DNA from: Ramazzottius varieornatus
Taxonomy: Eukaryota; Tardigrada; Eutardigrada; Parachela; Ramazzottiidae
Length of the DNA stretch: 64,000 nucleotides
Reading direction: 5' to 3'
NCBI GenBank assembly: GCA_001949185.1
Contig: BDGG01000015.1
Location: forward strand, 910,314-974,313
Below the pieces are notes generated by a model. That model had not been told where the DNA came from and did not search any database. It saw only the letters and a list, made by a program, of their open reading frames with translations. Of the stretch, positions 46,838 to 59,362 are shown one piece after another (the first letter of the stretch is position 1; each line of letters starts with the position of its first letter). The translations under genes were made by a program, and so were the position numbers.

Positions 46838-49611
46838 TTATGCAGCGTCCAAAAGCTGAAGCGCAAAATCCTCATCGTTAATCAGAGAGCTACTTTGTTC
46901 CTTCCTGGAAGGACCCTTCTTAGCGGACAAAGGAGAAACTTTACTAGCACTTGAATTCTTCTTCTCTTTCTTCATAAGCAGTCCTTCAGCTTCATCGCGT
47001 TTCCTCTTCTTCGTCTTGAGCTCTCTCTCAGCCGACACATGCTCCACTTCCTCGACCGCTTCTTCCAGCGCCTCAAAGCCACCTTCGTCTTCTTCCTCGT
47101 AACCACCCAGCGTCACTCCACCAAAGTCCCCACCGCCATCTTCCATGTCTTCCATATCCATCTTGGAACCCGGCTGTCCTTCCTTTCTTCGCATCTCTTT
47201 CCTCTTTTTCATTTGCTCCTTCCGCAGCGCCCTGATCCTCCTCTTGTCCGCTTCCTTTCTTTCCTTGGCCGACATGGTTATTCTCTGCCTTGCTTCTTCC
47301 AGATTCAACCCTATCGGTTGAACACCAGATTCCACCACAGTCGCCACACCTTCCGGGTTCCCTTCCTCATCGAACTTTATCCTGATATTCGCCTGTATGC
47401 CCTTCTTTAACACCCTCTTGGCTGCGGCAGTCCTCACTACAATCTTGGCCTTCCTGCCTTCGCTAATAAAGGACTCGTTTCCTTCGCCGGCCTTCTCAGC
47501 CACAACTTCAGTCTTCTTATTAACTTTCGGTTTGAGGACCATGTCATCATCATCATTTTCTTCATTGTCTTCTGTGGATTTATCTGTGCTGAATGTTTTG
47601 GGTGTGATGGTCAAGGGTTCCTCTGTGACGCCTTTCTTGGCGTCTCGACGTTGACTACGGTTCAGTCTGAGTTTGGGCGTGTCTTGAAGACCGAGGGACT
47701 GTGCGTAGGCAGGCAAGTCGATCTGCAGAATGTCTTTCTGCCGACCCAAGTTGAGGGATTTCAGGTACGTCTCGAAACACTTTTGCGCCAAAACACGCAG
47801 CTCGTAATCTCTGGCCAGAATGTTTTCGGGCAGGAAGGGTAAGGACATCAGGTCTCGCGGAGTTACCTTGATCTTGTGTGGTCTGATACCCATCTTGTCC
47901 AGTTGAGAGATGAAGGCTTCTTCTTCGCTTGGTAGTAAGCACAGAACGGAGGTACCTTTCTGACCATTCCGGGCTGTCCTTCCTGAAAGAAACCCAAAAC
48001 ATCACACACGAATATCATTCCATCGATCGACAAACAAAAGACGCTATGCCGCAAGAACCTGCATACTTCTGGTTCAGAGTGGACATCATGCTTTGTGTAT
48101 GCAGCTTCGTGACCACTTGGTACTTTCGCAGTAGCGCACTGATGCTGCAAGAACTTGCATACTTCCGGTGCACAGTGGACACGCCGTTATGTGTATGTAG
48201 GTTCGTGACCGGCTAGCACTTTTGCCGTTACTTATCGACCATTGGATAAGAATTTCATCGCCTTGAGCATCTAACATTCAAAAACTGGATTTCAAAGGCT
48301 GGGACTTACTAACCAGCTCGATGGACGTATTCTTTGGCGTCTCTGGGTTGGTCCAACTGCAGGACGAACTCGACATCGGGGAAGTCCATGCCACGAGCCA
48401 GGACATCGGTGGCGATCATGATGGTGTTGGTCTTTCTCTCAAATTTGCCATACTCCTGCAGTCTTTTGGGCTGCGACATTTTACCGTGAAAGGACAAGAC
48501 ATTTGTCAGTTTATTTTGGCGTAAGATCCCATCGAAAAACTTGGCTTGCTTGCTGGTCGTTACAAACACCAGAATTTTCTTGCCAGCTCGGGCCTTGACG
48601 AAGGACCAAAGGTACCGCAGCTTCTCTTCGGCTTGCAGGACCACGTAGGACTGCACCAGAGTCTGGGGAGTCGACACTGACCCGTCTTTCTGCTTCTTGG
48701 ACGACGAGATAGTCTGCGATGGGTCGACGTTGTTCGGCTGACGCATATTGATATCGACGGGCTCCTTCAGACTTAAACGCGCTAAATCTTTCACTTTGCG
48801 CGTCTGCGTTGCGGAAAACAGAAGCGTCTGGCGTTCGTCTGGCAGATTCGCGATGATCGAATCTACGGCCTGCAGACAAAAGTCGATTTATTTTCACCAA
48901 ACCTGCATACACGTCACTACGGACTTACTAGATCATAATTATGAGTGTCCAGGTATATCTAAGACTTCCAGGGCAGTATTCGGGGAAATTGTTTACCTGC
49001 ACGAACCTGCGTACATCGAAAAGTGCACGTGCACCATAGCGATGGTATGCAGGTTGATGAAAAATAAGTACAATCTCGAAAAACCGCAAGTAAATTAACA
49101 GCGCGAATACCTCTTTAAAACCATGGTCTAGAATCTGGTCCGCTTCATCTAGAACAAGCATCTGGACATTGTCTGTCTTGAAGTCAGGATTACTGTCCAT
49201 ATGATCGAGTAGTCGTCCTGGCGTGCAGATGACGATGTTGCAAGAGCTGATGCGTGGTCGTTCGTACATCCGGCCTTGTCCGCCGATTATCGTCCCCACA
49301 GAGAAATGATGGTACTTGCCGACCTTCTTGAAGACTTCGTAGATCTGGACGGCTAGTTCACGAGTAGGAGTAATGATGATGACAGCGATGCCGTACATGC
49401 TAGACCACTTCATTTCGGCTAGTCGCTCCAACACGGGAATGACGAAGGCCAGTGTCTTACCGGATCCCGTTTCAGCAGCGCCCAAGATATCTTTGCCTTC
49501 CATGGCCACCGGGATTGTCGCAGCTTGGATGGGCTTCGGCTCGACGTACTTGTTCTCTTCCAGTCCTTGCAGCGTCTCCTCGGACAATCCAAACTCGGTG
49601 AACGATGGCAT
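46838..49611 (-). CDS. DDX10: DEAD-box RNA helicase DDX10 (Dbp4)
   Basis: Nucleolar ATP-dependent RNA helicase of early 18S rRNA and small-subunit processing. Three exons (49111-49611, 48314-48869, 46838-47982) join in frame to 733 aa; human is 875. Helicase motifs in order are AETGSGKT (I), PTRELA (Ia), TPGRLL (Ib), DEAD (II), SAT (III), ATDVLARGMDFP (V) and HRAGRTAR (VI). The C-terminal extension is highly charged with Lys and Glu runs and ends FALQLLDAA, as in Dbp4-type helicases. The frame stays open upstream of ATG 49611 to an acceptor near 49661, so an extra N-terminal exon is possible. Both introns carry CCTGCATAC hairpins. Confidence 0.95.
48056..48210. repeat. CCTGCATAC hairpins, two units in DDX10 intron 2
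   Basis: Both units start GCAAGAACCTGCATACTTC or the near match GCAAGAACTTGCATACTTCC, share AGTGGACA in the middle and end GTATGCAGCTTCGTGACC or GTATGTAGGTTCGTGACC. They are near-duplicates about 95 bases apart. Confidence 0.8.
48898..49055. repeat. CCTGCATAC-family units in DDX10 intron 1
   Basis: AACCTGCATACACGTCAC near 48900 and a full hairpin ACGAACCTGCGTAC…GTATGCAGGTTGATGA near 49005-49055. Confidence 0.65.
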
Positions 49612-50093
49612 CTTCGATATCCAAGAGCGCTTATTTTGAAAACTTGGCTGAGTCGGACTGACCTGTAAAACAAAGGCAAGATTTAGCTATCTCAAATCAA
49701 CTCCTCTGTACATGGTTTCATGGAACGGAAAAGTTTGGGAACACTCGCGGAAGAAAAGGGAAGAAATTTCAAATTGTACTTGTGTTCTGATCTGATTGAA
49801 ATCTGAGACCGATTTAAATTTAAATTTGATTTCGATTTGTGACGAAATTGCGATTGCGGAAAGACGTTTGGCGACGCCCATCAAGCGAACTGTGCGCTAC
49901 AGCATGTCAAAAGTACAGACTATACAGCTGATGGTGAGCCGTAGTGAGGATGATCGAAACCAAAAACAATGTACCTTAATCTCACCGATGGACAGCGGTG
50001 ATTTCTGCTTCTGAAGCTGAACGATTCTTCTCCTTCTTTCCGGGCTTTCAACTGATACTACACTCACGAAGTCTTCTCCTTTCTGGTTGCAAG

Positions 50094-51683
50094 AATGCAG
50101 AGCAGCAAGAGGACCGGGCTGGCCGTGGATGGCGGAGAGAGTTCTTCTGGGGATTATAGCCTGCTCGTATGTGGCCTTCCGGATGGTTGCACCTTGCAGA
50201 GGATCAAAGACTTCTTCTCGCCGATCATCCTGCAGTACTGCGGACTGATCCATCTGAAGCAGGAAAGAGTCTAGGCCATAGTGGAGTTGGCCAACAAAGG
50301 GGACATGGACATGGTATTGCGCGAAAAGTAGTGGCAAGTAAGAGTGATCATCCACAAACGCCAGCATGATTAATGTTTCATGCTCTATGTTTGCACATGC
50401 TCAATGACCAGCTCCATCTTTGTTTGCAGAACGTCGATGGCTGCTGCGTTCGTCTGTCAGACCTGAAAGAGTTCAAAATGTCGCGCTGGCAAGCAAGCTG
50501 GCAGTTCATTGAACAGCAAGCGGACCTTGTGTCGGATATTCTCTCTCATTTTAACGTATTCTTCCGTAATCGATTTCGAAGGTATCCTCTGGCTGAAGAT
50601 TGTCTTCTTATGTTAGTTTCCATACTAGGGCTAGCCACAGTCCGCCACCTGAAAGCGAGCTCTGAGTGATGATGTTGGCTTTGCAATTGCAGGGTGTCAA
50701 AAGGCTGGAACGAGGTTTTGGGAACCCCCTGGGATGGACACGTCAACCGCTGCCTCTTCTTTGATTTCACCGGTGGGCCAGACTACTTCCCTTGGTGCCC
50801 ATTTGATATGAATGAGGTGGCGAGAACGGTCAGTCATGTCCTGGACACCAGCAGCACCAGATGTGGCTCCATTCCGCGGTTGATGCTGAAGTTCCCCTTT
50901 TCTGCCCACCAAGATCGTTGCCGCCGCTCCACTTCTTACCTTGGTGACCAACTGCTCTACGGCAAGCCGCTGATCGAGCATTGCCATTTTAGCACGGTCA
51001 TGCTCATTAACATGTCCTTTTTTGAGTATGGCTTTTTCGAGTTCGGTCAGAGGGGAGCTCGCTGGTCCAGAGAAACGAAGATCATTTTGCACAACTGCGA
51101 ATTGTACCTGAGTGATTTCCTCTTCTCATTTGAGGACAACGAGCCTTCTTTAGGCCGTTACTACCGTCTGAACCGCGAGAGAGATTGGACTATGACGGTG
51201 CCATTTCTCTCGCTGGCCATTGGACCCGAGACATCGTTTAAAGAACGCCGAATTCGGCTGTTGGAGGCGCTGGATGGTCAAGGCTTGGTTTGGCCTTTCC
51301 CTTCGGAACAGTTGCAGTGGCTAAGTCTGTGCTGGAGCAGCTACTTGCTGAACCATGCTCCCGACCAGCTGGTAGAGATGAACGCCCAAGGACAATACAC
51401 CTTCTACCAAGCTGTTGGCCAATTCCTCCGCGAATATGATCGAGACCGCAAGCTAGTCAAGACGTGGAAGCCTAGCCGAGTCTTCTTCGACAATGGCGAG
51501 CTCAGCTTCCGCGACTGCCTAATCATCGCTTGCGAGTACGAAAAGTCGGCAAAGGAAGGCAAGACACGGCCACCATACAGCTTGAGCACCACGTTTGGGA
51601 AGGCAGGCGTGGCATATAGAGACTATATTCGATTTATTTCTGTGAAGAGTTCCCGTCGAAGCTATCTCGTCATATTTTTTTAG
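50094..51683 (+). CDS. RRM protein with two in-frame TAG codons
   Basis: Three pieces: 50094-50337, 50430-50581 and 50693-51683. The last two join cleanly (phase 2) and end with a 329-residue open frame. Piece 1 encodes an RRM (SLLVCGLPDGCTLQRIKDF, then AIVELANKGDMDMVLREK). Its phase-0 donor GTAAGA joins to NVDGCCVRLSDLKEF, the last RRM strand. This frame contains TAG at 50272 and TAG at 50329. After the RRM, a helix with LVSDIL and a region with LGTPWDG and CLFFDF faintly recall the TUT1-type RRM plus nucleotidyltransferase layout, but with catalytic Asp residues missing. I do not claim that function. It is a likely paralog of the copy at 5.9-7.3 kb. The choices are readthrough, error or an early pseudogene. 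Confidence 0.5.
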
Positions 51684-51958
51684 AAGCTACAGAGCCATGT
51701 ATCGCAATGTGTATTGCAGACGGTGATGTTTCCTTGCTCAGGAAACCGAAGTTCGATCACCTTCCATAACCATCACCTTCCATTGTCTCAGTATCTTACC
51801 GCGAATATTCGTCACCGTTTCGAACAGAAATAAAGTATGACATTTCCAAAGACGCTCGCTTTGACAAAACGAGCAGGTTTGAAAGTTCGAAACAGCAGCA
51901 GTGAAAAACTAGAACGAAATGGCAGTATAAGAACTTGAAAGCAGATCAGCCAGGAAAG

Positions 51959-54900
51959 TCAGAAGCCCCAAGAGGAATCACTAATGGTCTTTACAGCGAA
52001 GCGTTGGGTGATGTCTTGCACGATGGTCCTTCTTTGTACATGTCCCGGTACGTAACTGAAATCAACAACAGTTCACTTCCTGAATTGTACTTTCGGTAAA
52101 AACGGCAGAGGTGGACTCAAGCAATGGATGGTTTCTCACCTTTCGAGATTGAGACGTTTCCGTGTAAAGGAATTGATCGCGCAGTCGCAAATCAGTGCAC
52201 CGAGGATGTTGTGCGAGACAACTATCCCATTGACCAACGGTACTGCAGCCAAGATCCTACAAAAACAAAATGAATATGATCATTTTTACAGTTTCAGCTC
52301 GAAGCGGAAGTGCGAATGTATGTAGGTCATACGGGTTGTTTTGCATGCTACGAAGCCTGACTTCGTACATGCCATGTGCGGCAGGGAAGATGTAGATCAG
52401 GTTGTAGTCTATGTTGTCAGTCAGAGCAAGTTCGCTGTCCCCGTCTTGCGTTGACAGAAGATTTAGCAGGTCCAGCTTGGATAAGACCTCTTCTGCAAAA
52501 GAAACGACAATTAAGAATAATTTCGTCTTTGAGGTCGACGTCGGGGATAGCGACCAAAGACTTACGAGCTGGAAAGACGAAGGCGTCGCGGAATGTATCC
52601 ATCCAGACGAGTATATACACGAAATGAAGGTCGTGATGCGCAGAAGGCTTTCGGGATCGTAGTACCGGCTTGGGCATTTCTGTCTGCGCCGAATTCACCT
52701 CGACGTCGTCCAGCGAAAAGCTGCGGATCTTGGAGGACTTTGATAAGGCGCTCTCTGGCTTTTTCGTTGAACTTCTCCCTGCTAAGGTAACAAGCGTTGT
52801 ATCAAGCTAGGAAGAGGGGCAAAACAAGTTCGAATACCATACCGGAAGTCGGTGGAGAACTTCGGTCAGGAGACGTTCCTTTCTCCCAGGAGTTTTCCGC
52901 GGAAGGCACCACGACGCCGAGTTGCTCCGTTGTCCGAGATCGCATCAGACACCACTCTTTTCCATCCAGCCTCGAGAGATCGTTGTGGACCGGCTTCGGT
53001 TTCCTCGTAGCGCAACCGACTGTTCTACTACTGGCCAGCTCCGAAACCCGCAAAGGCCACCCAAGCGACAGCAGGAAGCGCAGATAGGCCTGACTGCACT
53101 GACTCAAGTCATGCTATATAGGATAAAACTCTTCGGTTAACATTAACTGTATGCAGGGGAACCTTCAACCTACACCGTTTCGAAGGATGTCGGCTGCGGT
53201 GCGGTCTTCGGCCTTGACGTAGAAAGCCAGCAGCCAGTCCAGGGGCCGAATGGATATTCTGTCCATCTCATCCAGTGCTTCGCGTAACTCTGGGTTCTTG
53301 TGATCTAGCTGGACGGTCAACGGGTTGGAAAGAAATGATGGCTTGTTGGAAGTAGCTGAAGACGGCTTTAGACCCAGGTGGGACAAAAGCTGCGTGACGA
53401 TCACGGCATCCACTTCCCTGCAAATACCACACTGTGTTAAAACCTGTAACGATCAGATAGAAGCCGTACGTGAAACACCGTATGAAACTTACGGCGAGCG
53501 GTCGTCTTCTGCGCCAGGCTTTATCGGAACAGGTGCAAAAGGCTTGACGGTCTTGAGACTTGGCGGGACCAGCGGGTTCTTTTCCAGACGATCAACGAGG
53601 TTTAGCAAAAAGTCGACCTCCTTCTTCACGGTTTCGTTTTGTGCCAAAACGCTAGCGAATGTTGGAATGTTGCCATCACTAGAAAAGAATACACTAAAAA
53701 TGAATTGTTGTATCGTACGAAGTAATTCGGAAAGCCAGCAAACGACAGATATAAGCTCGGTGTCCCAAGTGGCGCACATGTCCGACTAATTACAATGGAT
53801 CCATGCGTCACTTAAGAACTCGACAAGATCACTTTTCCACGTCGCGCACACTTTCGGCCACTAACACAGCAAAGTGCGCCACTTGGGAAGAAGGTCTTGG
53901 ACGTTTGGTTTGCCGACCTCTCAATTCACATACGCTTTGCATCTGTGGATTTTGCTGAAGCCAGGTATTTCATTCCGGAAAGCCACGAAATCCCAGTCGG
54001 CATCGTCACAGATCTTGATGGCTTTCGGTGTGGCACTGGGAGCGAATACCTTCGGTTTCGGTACTTCCGGTTCGGGCTTGGGCTCGCTGGCTTTACTGGA
54101 ACTCCTCTTGACAAACCGGAAGCGGTAGACGCGGCGACAGGAGGGCGAACGCTCGACCACGATGGACATCGAGCTAGCCGCAGCTGATGGAAGGACGGAG
54201 AGAACCGTCGTACCGTCTACCGAGAAGAACAGAAAATGGCCGTCATTCAGAGGGTTCACGGCCTTGTTCTTCGGTAGGAAATCTTCCTCGGCTAGCAGAC
54301 TGTCCATATAGTGGATCGCCCCTGGGTCCTTGTTCGAACCCACAAACTCTAACAGGATGAGTTGTGTAAGCTCAGCGGTGTCTTTGACTCTACTTGACAG
54401 CGGTGTTATTTGCTGCAAAAATACAAAAGAAACATGAGAATGAGAAGTGGGCAGACAACCTCTAGATGATCGTTATCTCAAGTGGCGCACGTATCCAACC
54501 GATAGTATGAGAAGCTGCGCCACTTGTCACAACAACCATTGTTTCACGGCCTCCCAAATGTCTCCGTACTATACAGTAGTTTACTCTAGAAATGCAAACT
54601 AATGCAATAAATGCATCTGTGTTATTGTTCTGTTTTGAAGAAATGACACGTTTGCTTAGCATGTATTTTGTATGATTGGACCTTTCTTACTTGGGAGGTT
54701 TTGAGGACATTGGTCTGTTTAACGCCAGCCAAGCCGACTTCCACCACAGCGGCAATCTGGTTGACTACTTCGCTGTCTTGCACTAGACTAGGCCAAGCGA
54801 GGATCCAGGCCATGAGACCGTGGTATGCCACGATGATTCTGCTATGGAGGTCTTTCGAATGAGCCCTTGATGGCCGGCTGGCTTGCTCTTGGATATACCG

Positions 54901-57787
54901 ACAAAGCGTCAGTGAGGCCAGCTTGGCCGTGGCTTGATTCAACAGCTTTGGACTATGCTGGGCAGCCGTGTGGAAGAAGTCCAGACATGCATAAGACAGG
55001 TTTCCGTCTTGTTGCCACACTTTGGATGTCAGAAGATGGGTCAGCGCCACAAAGACCTTGTTACCATTCGCCAACCGAACTTCTGTAAAGAAATCATGAT
55101 CTCTGAAACAGACCATCAAAACAGGCGTCAAATTGGGCTTGGAAAAGAACATGGTCGAGAAGCTCGACAAGCAAGATTCGAAATGAGCATTTGTCCCAAG
55201 TGGCGCACGCTTTCAGCCAATAACACTGGGAACGTGCGCCACTTGGGAAAATGAGTTTCTTTGCCGCGCTTTCGTTCTGTGTCCGTACCGGAAGCTTCTT
55301 GGACGTCAGATTCGAAGCAGGGTTGAACAAGTAATGCGTAGAGACATCCAAGAAGTAACATGCAGTTGGCCGAGTTGGCTTCGTTGACGATGCTACCGAG
55401 GACAATGTCGAGTAGACGATAGTACATCGATCCGAATGTCAATGTGGTCTCGTCCTTGCTGGGTCTTCCCATTACTGCTCGGATATCTGAAGAAGGAAAT
55501 TGGACATGACATGGAACGGTTTTGGCCTGCTGAAGGATTGTTGCGCATACCATAGATAGGCAAAAGATCGAAATACTTGGGCATGCAAATGATGGACGAG
55601 ACGAGATGGAGGGCAGAAGAGCGCAAATCGTCGGCATTCATTTCCGGGTACAAACTGCAACAATCAGTATCGTCTAAAGTTCTGGTGTTATCGGAGAAGA
55701 GTGATCATACTTGGAAGAAGGTAACTTATGGAGGATACAGAGTTCAAGCGCGGGTAACAAGGCGGGTATGACAGTTTCAAAGCCGGGAAGATTACTGCGG
55801 AAGAGATCGTGGCAGTTGCGGATGGCGTTGGTCAGAGCGTACGAACTCCGATTCTGTACAAAAGAAGGGCCTGTTATGGCTGTCCATGCATTTGGATGGC
55901 TGATACTCTTACGTGTAGAGCAGCAGCTTCCGTAAGGGCCAGCCCCATTCGGGCAGTCACTCCAAGAGGAAGGAGGTCTCCATCGGCCACCATGGAGAAG
56001 AGGCGACACAGCGTGCCAACCGCCTCGGCTCTTCCGGGCTGTAGCATTTCCAACTCGTTCGGAAGGCCGAAGGAGATGGACTCAGTATTCTCCATGGCCT
56101 CGGCCAGCTCCAGAACCTTCAGTGGACCTATAAAGCAAGCTCAAAATTAAGAAGGCCAATAAAAAGATGACGAGTGGTCCTTTGGGTCTTTCGTACTTAC
56201 TTTCAGGTCGACCGATGAAACTGGCTTGGAAAAGCCAAGGTCCAAAGAGATGGAGCAAGCCATGACAGGCCACTCTTTCCTCACATCGAAGAGGTCTGCT
56301 TTTACTGGACAACGACATGGCGTCTGCCGAAGAAAGCAGGAGGGGAAGGGGAGAAGACATGGCGTGGCCATGAGTACCATCCAGTGGATGCGACGGGGTC
56401 AAAGCAGCCTGTTCCGTCATGGCCGGCCATGTGATATCCAGATACCGCTCCAAAGACGAGCGAATACCTAGCGCCAGATCCACCATGGCCGTTATGCCCA
56501 TCATTAACTTCAGGAAGATCAGCGCCGAGTAGTTCTTGGACGGTTCAGCAGGCAAATTCGGCAGCCCGCCCTGTCAACGACAAACAAGTCGACTGTGAAA
56601 AATCATGCGTGTTCGATGGGCAATTTACCGGCGCAAGTTTCGGACGAGAAGGCGCTGCCGGGTTGCTTTTCTTATTGACGATGTTGGATGGGTCGTTGGC
56701 AAGTAGCAGTATTCTCATGAACGTCTGGATCAGCAGTTCTTTGGGCAAAGCCGAGATGACAGACTTGATGGAGGAGTCTTGAGGAAAGGAGCGGAAGTCG
56801 ACCTCGGTCCCCGCTACGGAATGCTGCACGTTGTCGTGCAAAAGTAGCGCAGTCCGCAGCCATTCTTCAACGACCGGAAGTCGGTGCCACCATGTGCGAT
56901 TCATTTGCGAAAAAGTCCGCCAGAAGACAGCCGAGGGGAAAGAACGCTGGCAGACAATCAGCCATAGCTCGAAGAAAGCCGACAAGAGGCCCTTGGAGAT
57001 GATGTCGGAGAAGTCTTCCGGCTTGGAAGGCCGGCTGAGAACAGTGTCCACGATGGAAAGGAGAGTTTGCAGTAGAACGTTCCACGTTTCCGAGTCGGCC
57101 GTCTCTGAGGACTGAAAGACGGTCTTGACGGCTCGAAGCACACGATGACACAGCATAGCTTGCTTCTCGATGGAATCTTTCGCTATAAATGAAAGAACAG
57201 CATTTGCCAGTGGGCAAAGGAGACACATACTGTGGATACGGTGTAATCATCTTGCTTTGTGTTTCGCGAGGAACGAAGATATTGTACAAATGTTTGAGAA
57301 TCTTTTGGCAGTAGAGGTTGGGGCTGGTACGAATGCAGTCAGGAACGGAGGGCTTGGGGACGTGCGATAGTGCTGATAGCCATTCGCAGTAGGTATTCGA
57401 CGCATCGTTGATCACCTCGTAATGCTCGAAATCCAGCGAAAGGGCGAACGAAAGAACCTAAAACAGAAGGGCCAGGAATACAGTACGGTACGCAACAGGT
57501 ATGGGTAGAGTTATATTATGGGGAAATCAGTGACGTACCTCCATGCAGTACTGCACCATCTCCTCAGTTTCCAGCATGGCTCTGGTCGATTCTTCGTTGG
57601 TACCTTTGACAATACCTGCCGGTCCTATGGCAGAAGGCAGGCTGACTCCAGAGGATCTTGTGGAGATGCATTTGCAGACATTTTTGCAGACTTCGATGAC
57701 GACGGGCCGGGGAAGAAGGTGCAACGAACTGCGCGAAGATCGGTCCTCCTGGAAGGAAGGTACAAGGGAGCTCCACTCGGAGAACAT
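51959..57787 (-). CDS. RALGAPB: Ral GTPase-activating protein subunit beta
   Basis: Non-catalytic beta subunit that pairs with RALGAPA to switch off RalA/RalB downstream of Akt signalling. Seventeen exons: 57539-57787, 57256-57457, 56629-57182, 56201-56570, 55913-56127, 55711-55853, 55551-55654, 55289-55486, 54691-55082, 53934-54412, 53493-53678, 53174-53417, 52843-53089, 52566-52781, 52333-52492, 52140-52256 and 51959-52055. They join in frame to 1390 aa; human is 1494. Matching blocks include MFSEWSSL at the start, FELWLIVCQRSFPSAVFW, GRAEAVGTLCRLFS, HSRIIVAYHGLMAWI and VPLVNGIVVSHNILGALI. Intron 2 appears to use a GC donor. Three introns carry CAAGTGGCGCAC elements. Diverges from MED9. Confidence 0.95.
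53735..53925. repeat. CAAGTGGCGCAC hairpin element, copy 12 (two units)
   Basis: In RALGAPB intron 10. The units are separated by AACTCGACAAGATCAC, matching the recurrent spacer. Confidence 0.8.
54450..54555. repeat. CAAGTGGCGCAC hairpin element, copy 13 (one unit)
   Basis: In RALGAPB intron 9. Begins GTGGGCAGACAACCTC and has arms CAAGTGGCGCACG and GCTGCGCCACTTG. Confidence 0.8.
55165..55265. repeat. CAAGTGGCGCAC hairpin element, copy 14 (one unit)
   Basis: In RALGAPB intron 8. The cleanest hairpin in the window: arm CAAGTGGCGCACGC, loop TTTCAGCCAATAACACTGG, arm ACGTGCGCCACTTG. Confidence 0.85.
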
Positions 57788-58646
57788 CTTGCGAGTTCTG
57801 GCTTAGCTCGGTGCTATACCAAGCCTTTGCGTCGGACGCTGCTACTTCACCTGAAAAGCAGACAGTTCGTGAATGAAAACCATGGCAGGTCAACCAAATC
57901 GCTGTTCGCTAACTAGAAAACCACAACACGACGAAATAAATTAGTCGAGACTTTGCGTTAAGTAGTCGGGCAAAACAGTACGCCTTACTCTACTGTATTC
58001 TCTCCGGAAATGGATCTACGTCACTCAATTCAAAATGTGAAACTGCAGATATGGTCGGTAGGCGGTAGCTCATACGATTGAAACAGCTGTAACGCCCCAG
58101 GATTCAATCAATCCAATCAATCCGGAGAGTTCACATTTTGCTTGGTTCAGTTAGGAAATCAGCTGTTCAGTGAATGACTCGCACAGACTAATAGTATTTT
58201 GTCCGACTGCGCTGATTGACTACTAAAGCTGTCCGTAAATACGTCAAGATCTGACGCCATGCTCGCTTTGTGTAACAGCTACGCTAACACTCTAGTGAAC
58301 CAGATATCAGTGACGTACATCCGTTTCCGGAGAGAATACAGTAGTCTCCAGGTTGCCCTCCGCTTAAAAAATTAACACGTGTTTGATTGGACCACTCGCC
58401 GCATAGACCACCCACTTATTACTGCCACTACAGAATCGCAATCCGCATAAGCTAATCCCTTTTCGCAACTTTTCTGAGATTCGGTAACGACTTCTTGACT
58501 TTTCTTCGTGTTCTTCTGATTCCCCCAAGGATTTTATGCCTTTGCGCTGCAAGTCTGCTGTTTGGTTACAGGTCTCACGGATAACGGTTGGACTGAAAGA
58601 GCTGCTCCTCCAAGAGAAATATCGGTAGGACGACCGTGACCGCGCT
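57788..58646. promoter_or_regulatory. Shared spacer between divergent RALGAPB and MED9
   Basis: About 860 bases separate the two start codons. No TATA box or repeat stands out. Promoter function is inferred from the head-to-head layout. Confidence 0.35.
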
Positions 58647-59362
58647 ATGGAACTTCCGGAAAACGAGGCGATGTCACCGGAAACGCTTAACAGATCTTTG
58701 GAAATTTTGCAAGCTGTGGACTTTTCTTATCCCGTCAAAGCTTTCCTCCAGAAAATGAGGTAAGGTGGAGCTTGCGATACAGCGTATAACTATAGGTATA
58801 CACCCACATATTGACATATGGAGTCTGGGCAAAGTTCCTCAGAAGTATTGGGTCACGGCCTAGAGGCATAGTCGAGGAAGTTTAGGCAGGGGGCAGGGTA
58901 TCCCAAGGGTGGGGGTCGGGGCTTGTCATGTGGAGGCCGAGAATCTTCAAGAAAAACCCAAAACCTTCCCTTGCCCTTCTCAAATTTCATCAGCTGTGCC
59001 TCTACGCTGTGGCCCGAGACTTTTGAGGAACCTTGCCCACAGCCCATATACATAATGCCTCAATTAACGGTATATTTCCTAGTGATCCATCGCTATCCGT
59101 TCAGTCTACCCCGATACAACGGGCGCATCTCCTAGGATCTATTGGCGAACTCGTTCGAGATGTTCAGAACGTGCAGAGCAACCTGACCACATGGCGGACC
59201 GTCATCCAACAGACTCCGGGTATTCAACGGAGCGCTGGCCAGCAGATGCAGCGTCTGGAGAACCTGAAGAGAGCACTTGAGCGCCGAGCACAGCTTCTTG
59301 AAAGGCATCAGACACTGTTGAATTCGACACGCTCGCTGAATAACGGAATGCAAGGAGCGTAG
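58647..59362 (+). CDS. MED9: Mediator complex subunit 9
   Basis: Small subunit of the Mediator middle module, which links transcription factors to RNA polymerase II in the nucleus. Two exons (58647-58759, 59083-59362) join in frame to 130 aa; human is 146. The conserved C-terminal region reads TPGIQRSAGQQMQRLENLKR and then RAQLLERHQTL, which lines up block for block with the MED9 signature around MPGIHLSPEQQ. The preceding helix VRDVQNVQSNLTTWRTVI and the early FSYPVKAFLQKM also fit. The whole C-terminal half is predicted coiled coil. The Pro/Gln-rich N-terminus of vertebrate MED9 is absent. Confidence 0.82.

Noticed and set aside
43589-51683. A functional gene cluster linking BCAT, DDX10 and the RRM protein
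   Set aside because: They act in unrelated pathways, and the close packing is general across the window, so proximity carries no functional signal.
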